Below, one piece after another: positions 5,820 through 9,306 of a DNA stretch of 9,306 nucleotides. The notes below the pieces were generated by a model that searched no databases, had not been told where the DNA came from, and saw nothing but the letters and a program-made list of their open reading frames with translations. Origin of the DNA: Pseudomonadota bacterium (lineage in GTDB: Bacteria; Pseudomonadota; Gammaproteobacteria; Xanthomonadales; Rhodanobacteraceae); the NCBI GenBank assembly GCA_021777635.1, contig JAJYDI010000079.1, forward strand, positions 1 through 9,306, given 5' to 3'. Each line of letters begins with the position of its first letter. Positions within the stretch are counted from its first letter, which is position 1. Position numbers and translations under genes: made by a program.

Positions 5820-7400
5820 TCAGCGCTTCATTGCCGAGAAGAACTCGTCGTTGGTCTTGGTGTTCTTCATCTTGTCGAGCATGAACTCCATTGCCGCCAG
5901 TTCATCCATCGGATGCAACAGCTTGCGCAGGATCCATACCTTCTGCAGCAGGTCGGCGTCGATCAGGAGCTCCTCACGGCGGGTGCCGGAGCGGTTGATG
6001 TTGATCGCGGGATAGACGCGCTTTTCGCCGATGCGGCGGTCGAGGTGGACCTCGGCGTTGCCGGTGCCCTTGAACTCCTCGTAGATCACCTCGTCCATCT
6101 TCGACCCGGTGTCGATCAGCGCGGTGGCGAGGATGGTCAGCGAGCCGCCCTCCTCGACGTTGCGCGCGGCGCCGAAGAAGCGTTTGGGGCGCTGCAGGGC
6201 ATTGGCGTCGACGCCGCCGGTGAGCACCTTGCCGGAGCTTGGCACGACGGTGTTGTAGGCGCGCGCGAGGCGGGTGATGGAATCGAGCAGGATCACCACG
6301 TCCTTCTTGTGCTCGACCAGGCGTTTGGCGCGCTCGATCACCATTTCGGCAACCTGTACGTGGCGCACCGCCGGCTCATCGAAGGTCGAGGAGATGACCT
6401 CGGCACGCACGCTGCGCTGCATCTCGGTAACTTCTTCCGGGCGCTCGTCGATCAGCAGGATCATCAGATGCGCGTCGGGATGGTTATGCACGATGGCTTG
6501 TGCGATGTTCTGCAGCATCATCGTCTTGCCGGCTTTGGGTGGCGACACGATCAGGCCGCGCTGGCCTTTGCCAACCGGTGCGATCAAATCGAGGATGCGC
6601 CCGGTGATGTCCTCGCTGGAGCCATTGCCGCGCTCGAGATGAAAGGCCTTGCGTGGAAACAGCGGTGTCAGGTTCTCGAACAGGATTTTGTTCTTCGACG
6701 CCTCCGGCGGTTCGCCATTGATGTCGTCGACCTTGAGCATCGCGAAGTAGCGCTCGCCTTCCTTGGGCGGTCGCACCCGGCCGGTGACATAGTCGCCGGT
6801 GCGCAGGTTGAAGCGGCGCACCTGGCTGGGGCTCACGTAGACGTCGTCGGGGCCGGCCAGGTACGACTCGTCGGCGCCACGCATGAAGCCGAAGCCGTCC
6901 TGCATGATCTCCAGCACGCCCTCGCCCCAGATGCCGCCGCCGCTGCGGGCGTGGGCCTTTAGGATGTTGAAGATCACGTCCTGCTTGCGCGCGCGGGCAA
7001 CGCCTTCCTGGATGCCAAGCGACTCGGCCAGTTCGAGCAGCGCCGAGGCCGGCTTGCGGCGCAGTTCGGTGAGGTTGATCAGGCGCTCGTTCTCGCCCGC
7101 GCTGGCGACGTACTCGTCGTCCTCGTCGCGCGGCAGGCCGGCCTGCTGGCGCGACGGACCGCCGCCGCTGTTGGGATTACCGTTGCCTGGCTGACGTTCG
7201 CCACGATCATTGCGGTCATTGCGGCCGCGGCGGCGGCCGTGGCGATCGCGGTTGTTGCGGTCGCGCGGTTCGCGCACCGGTGGCACGCCACCTTCGGTGG
7301 AAGCGAGTGGCTCGCCATTCACCGCGGGGCGCGGCACTTCGACAGCGGTTTCGGCCGGGCGCGCGGGCGCGGCATTGTCTTTCACTTCGGTATCTGACAC
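5820..7400 (-). CDS. rho: Transcription termination factor Rho, with long N-terminal extension
   Basis: Hexameric RNA-dependent ATPase/helicase that binds C-rich unstructured RNA and dissociates transcribing RNA polymerase. In 526 aa: an extra N-terminal region (1-~107) rich in Arg, Asn, Gly, Asp and Pro ([15 protein letters not shown] and similar), then the usual core from INLTEL (109) onward. E. coli Rho starts at the equivalent of residue 109 and is 419 aa. Core motifs: RNA-binding OB fold DGFGFMR (168-174) and [12 protein letters not shown] (188-199); Walker A PPKAGKT (287-293); catalytic-glutamate region [10 protein letters not shown] (315-324); Walker [11 protein letters not shown] (368-377); Q-loop [11 protein letters not shown] (392-402). 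The start is GTG 7398-7400, with a GAGG about 7 nt upstream; the protein reads MSDTEVKDN. It lies downstream of trxA on the same strand with a 145-bp gap holding a candidate promoter and leader hairpin. The C-terminus (FFSAMKR) is complete. Confidence 0.97.
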   Translation of the reverse strand: MSDTEVKDNAAPARPAETAVEVPRPAVNGEPLASTEGGVPPVREPRDRNNRDRHGRRRGRNDRNDRGERQPGNGNPNSGGGPSRQQAGLPRDEDDEYVASAGENERLINLTELRRKPASALLELAESLGIQEGVARARKQDVIFNILKAHARSGGGIWGEGVLEIMQDGFGFMRGADESYLAGPDDVYVSPSQVRRFNLRTGDYVTGRVRPPKEGERYFAMLKVDDINGEPPEASKNKILFENLTPLFPRKAFHLERGNGSSEDITGRILDLIAPVGKGQRGLIVSPPKAGKTMMLQNIAQAIVHNHPDAHLMILLIDERPEEVTEMQRSVRAEVISSTFDEPAVRHVQVAEMVIERAKRLVEHKKDVVILLDSITRLARAYNTVVPSSGKVLTGGVDANALQRPKRFFGAARNVEEGGSLTILATALIDTGSKMDEVIYEEFKGTGNAEVHLDRRIGEKRVYPAININRSGTRREELLIDADLLQKVWILRKLLHPMDELAAMEFMLDKMKNTKTNDEFFSAMKR

Positions 7401-7487
7401 GAACGGGCCTCGCAGGAGCGTGGCAAAGAGGGAGGCGAGCGGGAAGGGTCAACGCAGGGCGAACCTGGAAGGTTCGCGGACGCTCGT
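7401..7487 (-). promoter_or_regulatory. rho leader: hairpin followed by C-rich tract, possible autoregulatory site
   Basis: In the predicted leader RNA, a perfect 7-bp hairpin, GCGAACC/GGTTCGC with a 5-nt loop (7459-7477), is followed by about 50 nt (7449-7401, minus strand) that are rich in C and poor in G (segments such as CCCTTCCCGCTCGCCTCCCT). C-over-G-rich unstructured RNA is the known preference of Rho, and rho is autoregulated by early termination in its leader in E. coli. The functional call here is inference. Confidence 0.35.
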
Positions 7488-7493
7488 GCCGTC

Positions 7494-7522
7494 AATCTAG
7501 CACCGCTTCCGCACCACGTCCA
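7494..7522 (-). promoter_or_regulatory. Candidate promoter of rho
   Basis: On the minus strand TGGACG (7517-7522), a 17-bp spacer, then TAGATT (7494-7499), with a TGC extension directly before the -10. Each hexamer matches consensus at four of six positions. It predicts a start near 7487 and an ~87-nt leader, placing rho under its own control in addition to possible read-through from trxA. Confidence 0.4.
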
Positions 7523-7545
7523 TCCTGGCGCGGCGCGGCCGACTC

Positions 7546-7872
7546 TCAGAGCGCGTGATCGATCATCTGGGTAATGGTGCTCTTGGGCACTGCGCCGAGC
7601 TGGGTGGCGGCGACCTTGCCATCCTTGAACACCATCAGCATCGGAATGCTGCGCACGCTGTAGGCGATCGCGGTCTTCTGATTCTGGTCGACGTCGAGTT
7701 TGGCGATTCGCACCCGTCCCTGGTAGTCCTTGGCGATCTCCTCCAGCGCCGGCGCGATCGCACGGCAGGGGCCACACCAGGTCGCCCAGAAGTCCACCAG
7801 CACCGGCTGCTCGGAATGCAGCACCTGGGCTTCGAAATCGGCGTCGGAAACATGCGTGATCAGATCGCTCAC
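7546..7872 (-). CDS. trxA: Thioredoxin 1
   Basis: Small cytoplasmic protein-disulfide reductase, recycled by thioredoxin reductase, serving ribonucleotide reductase, methionine sulfoxide reductase and general thiol repair. The 108-aa product has the active site WCGPC (32-36) in the context LVDFWATWCGPCRAIAP, the buried Asp27, the cis-proline in SIPMLMVF (P77), and the DVDQN block near 60-64. Length and motif spacing match E. coli TrxA (about 109 aa). The open frame runs to an ATG at 8016, but those 48 extra codons are arginine-rich and unlike thioredoxin. GTG 7870-7872 (reading MSDLITHVSD) has a GGAG 8 nt upstream and gives the family length. It is divergent from rhlB across 182 bp and followed by rho on the same strand. 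No intrinsic terminator is visible after the stop, so some read-through into rho is possible. Confidence 0.96.
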   Translation of the reverse strand: MSDLITHVSDADFEAQVLHSEQPVLVDFWATWCGPCRAIAPALEEIAKDYQGRVRIAKLDVDQNQKTAIAYSVRSIPMLMVFKDGKVAATQLGAVPKSTITQMIDHAL

Positions 7873-8054
7873 CGGGCTTTCTCCATTGGGGGCGTCGGCG
7901 CGGTCGCCGCGGCAGACGGGTTCGGTTAGACTGCGCGTCCCGCAATTGCGGCGGCGTCGCTGGGGCCAAGCCGAAAGGCTGTTTCTCATTCCAGCGCAAT
8001 CCAGCGTGCGATTCAAGCGCAGCGTCCGTTGCCGGCACGCCCTGTTGACTCCCC
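7873..8054. promoter_or_regulatory. Divergent intergenic region between trxA and rhlB
   Basis: These 182 bp must hold the start signals of trxA (-) and rhlB (+). I find no pair of hexamers good enough to call for either gene; the best -10-like sequence is TAGACT on the plus strand (7927-7932), without a matching -35. A perfect 12-bp palindrome, CCGCAATTGCGG, sits at 7940-7951 and could bind a regulator. No clear ribosome binding site precedes rhlB ATG 8055. Confidence 0.4.
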
Positions 8055-9306
8055 ATGGCCGAACACGTACTCACCGACACCTTCTTTGAGCAATTTGATC
8101 TGCATCCGCTATTGCAGCGCGGGCTTGCCGATTGCGGTTTCACCCGCTGCACGCCGATTCAGGCGCTGAGTCTGCCGCCGGCACTGATCGGGCGCGACGT
8201 CGCTGGCCAAGCGCAAACCGGCACCGGCAAGACCTGCGCCTTCCTGGTCGCTGCGATGAACCGGCTCCTGACCGCGCCGGCGCTCGCCGAGCGTCGCAGC
8301 GAAGACCCGCGTGCGCTGGTAATTGCGCCGACCCGCGAACTGGCGATCCAGATCGAGAAGGACGCGCGCGCCATTGGCCGCCACACCGGCCTTCGTCTGG
8401 CGCTGATTTACGGTGGCGTCGACTACGACAAGCAGCGCCAGCTGCTCAAGGACGGCTGCGACATCATCATCGCCACGCCGGGGCGCCTGCTCGACTATTA
8501 CAAGCAGCACGTGTTCAGCCTCGGCACCGTCGAGGTGATGGTGATCGACGAAGCCGACCGAATGTTCGACCTCGGCTTCATCGCCGATGTGCGCTACCTG
8601 TTCCGGCGCCTGCCGCCGCGCGAGCAGCGCCAAGTGATGCTGTACTCGGCCACGCTCAGCTATCGCGTGCTCGAGCTTGCTTACGAGCATATGAACAGCC
8701 CGGAAAAGGTGATTGTCGAAAGCGAGCACGTCACCGCCGATCGCGTTCGCCAGCACATCTTCTTTCCCGCCAAGGAGGAGAAGATTCCTTTGCTGCTCAA
8801 CCTGCTGGAGCGGCATGGGCCGGCGCGCAGCATCGTTTTCGTCAACACCAAGGCGGCTGCCGAGCGCGTCAGCGAGCGTCTGGCGCGCCACGGGCTCAAG
8901 GTGGGAACACTGTCCGGGGACGTTCCGCAGAAAAAGCGCGAGACCCTGCTCGGGCGTTTTCAGCGCGGCGAGATCGAGATGCTCGTCGCCACGGATGTCG
9001 CCGCACGTGGCCTGCACATCGCCGACGTCAGTCATGTATTCAATTACGACTTGCCGCAGGACGCGGAAGACTACGTGCACCGGATCGGCCGCACTGCGCG
9101 CCTCGGCGCCGAGGGCGACGCGATCAGTTTTGCCTGCGACCTTTATGCAATGGCCCTGCCCGAAATCGAGACCTACATCGGCCAGAAGATTCCGGTGGAG
9201 GCGGTCACCGCCGACTTGCTCAGGCCGGTGCCGCCGAGGGCCCGGACCTTCGCGCCGGCGGATGCGGTCGACGCCGACGCCGACGCCGACGCCGCGTCCG
9301 CGCAGC
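8055..9306 (+). CDS. rhlB: ATP-dependent DEAD-box RNA helicase RhlB (3' end outside window)
   Basis: RNA-unwinding helicase; in E. coli RhlB works with RNase E and PNPase in mRNA decay, and a similar role is inferred here. ATG 8055 opens a frame of 417 codons that runs past the right edge. Motifs in order: Q motif (F14 with TPIQ 33-36), motif I AQTGTGKT (53-60), Ia APTRELAIQ (91-99), Ib TPGR (141-144), II DEAD (165-168), III SAT (198-200), IV IVFVNT (260-265), [10 protein letters not shown] (312-320), [10 protein letters not shown] (342-349). Both RecA-like domains are complete. GGVDYDKQR and the [15 protein letters not shown] block fit the RhlB subgroup over RhlE, SrmB or DeaD. The last ~25 residues seen start a low-complexity tail with a DADADADA run, while RhlB tails are often basic. 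Xanthomonad RhlB is much longer than 417 aa, so the missing part is probably the tail. It is divergent from trxA and rho, a neighbourhood I recall from related genomes. Confidence 0.95.
   Translation, partial: MAEHVLTDTFFEQFDLHPLLQRGLADCGFTRCTPIQALSLPPALIGRDVAGQAQTGTGKTCAFLVAAMNRLLTAPALAERRSEDPRALVIAPTRELAIQIEKDARAIGRHTGLRLALIYGGVDYDKQRQLLKDGCDIIIATPGRLLDYYKQHVFSLGTVEVMVIDEADRMFDLGFIADVRYLFRRLPPREQRQVMLYSATLSYRVLELAYEHMNSPEKVIVESEHVTADRVRQHIFFPAKEEKIPLLLNLLERHGPARSIVFVNTKAAAERVSERLARHGLKVGTLSGDVPQKKRETLLGRFQRGEIEMLVATDVAARGLHIADVSHVFNYDLPQDAEDYVHRIGRTARLGAEGDAISFACDLYAMALPEIETYIGQKIPVEAVTADLLRPVPPRARTFAPADAVDADADADAASAQ
9270..9293 (+). repeat. Hexanucleotide tandem repeat (GACGCC)4 in the rhlB tail
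   Basis: Four perfect copies of GACGCC encode Asp-Ala four times in the C-terminal tail of RhlB. Perfect short tandem repeats can change copy number by slippage. A six-base unit keeps the frame, so variation would only alter tail length. Confidence 0.85.

Noticed and set aside
5751..6962. 403-codon plus-strand open frame opposite rho, starting just after the candidate plus-strand promoter
   Set aside because: It lies antisense to the highly conserved rho core. Its composition (His, Asp, Val, Leu, Gln rich) is what the complement of GC-biased rho codons gives, and it ends without any family signature. The promoter coincidence is noted separately.
7873..8016. 48-codon N-terminal extension of thioredoxin
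   Set aside because: Would give an atypical arginine-rich leader with no signal-peptide character. GTG 7872 has a good ribosome binding site and gives the family length.
8109..9080. 323-codon minus-strand open frame opposite rhlB
   Set aside because: Shadow of the rhlB helicase domains: every DEAD-box motif is on the plus strand, and the antisense product has no recognisable domain.
1..9306. CRISPR arrays, tRNA or rRNA genes, intact transposases, toxin-antitoxin or defence genes
   Set aside because: No spaced direct repeats, no tRNA-like cloverleaf, no transposase or recombinase motif and no characteristic small gene pair were seen on either strand.

Overview
The window is GC-rich chromosomal DNA of a gammaproteobacterium, most likely of the order Xanthomonadales (Lysobacterales), Rhodanobacter/Xanthomonas-like. 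This rests on the protein sequences: a GCS2 (plant-type) glutamate-cysteine ligase, a RhlB of the xanthomonad kind divergent from trxA and rho, a Rho with a long basic N-terminal extension, and the remnant of a large TonB-dependent receptor. Most of the window is housekeeping. I see no rRNA, tRNA, CRISPR array, intact insertion sequence or obvious defence or toxin system.

Layout. (1) 37-2076 (+): a response-regulator/PAS/PAS/PAS/GGDEF protein, a predicted diguanylate cyclase. It converges on (2) gshA at 2085-3452 (-), with only 8 bp between the stops. (3) A LOG-family (TIGR00730-like) Rossmann protein at 3567-4247 (-), with an unusual in-frame insert, and (4) an uncharacterised, probably helical protein at 4310-4861 (-) with its own candidate promoter. 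(5) 4862-5819 has no intact gene. It holds a strong terminator, the C-terminal ~165 codons of a TonB-dependent receptor without its 5' part, a 132-bp segment bounded by 19-bp inverted repeats at the truncation, a candidate plus-strand promoter set among palindromes, and the rho terminator. (6) rho at 5820-7400 (-) with a structured, C-rich leader. (7) trxA at 7546-7872 (-). (8) rhlB from 8055 (+), running off the right edge.

How they fit together. Rho (transcription termination), thioredoxin (disulfide reduction) and RhlB (RNA helicase) form a housekeeping block around a divergent promoter region. GshA and TrxA both serve thiol redox balance but lie in separate units. The cyclase is an independent signalling input to cyclic-di-GMP. 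The parts most worth a second look are the inverted-repeat element at the receptor relic, the palindromic in-frame insert in the LOG gene, and the C-rich rho leader that could serve autoregulation.
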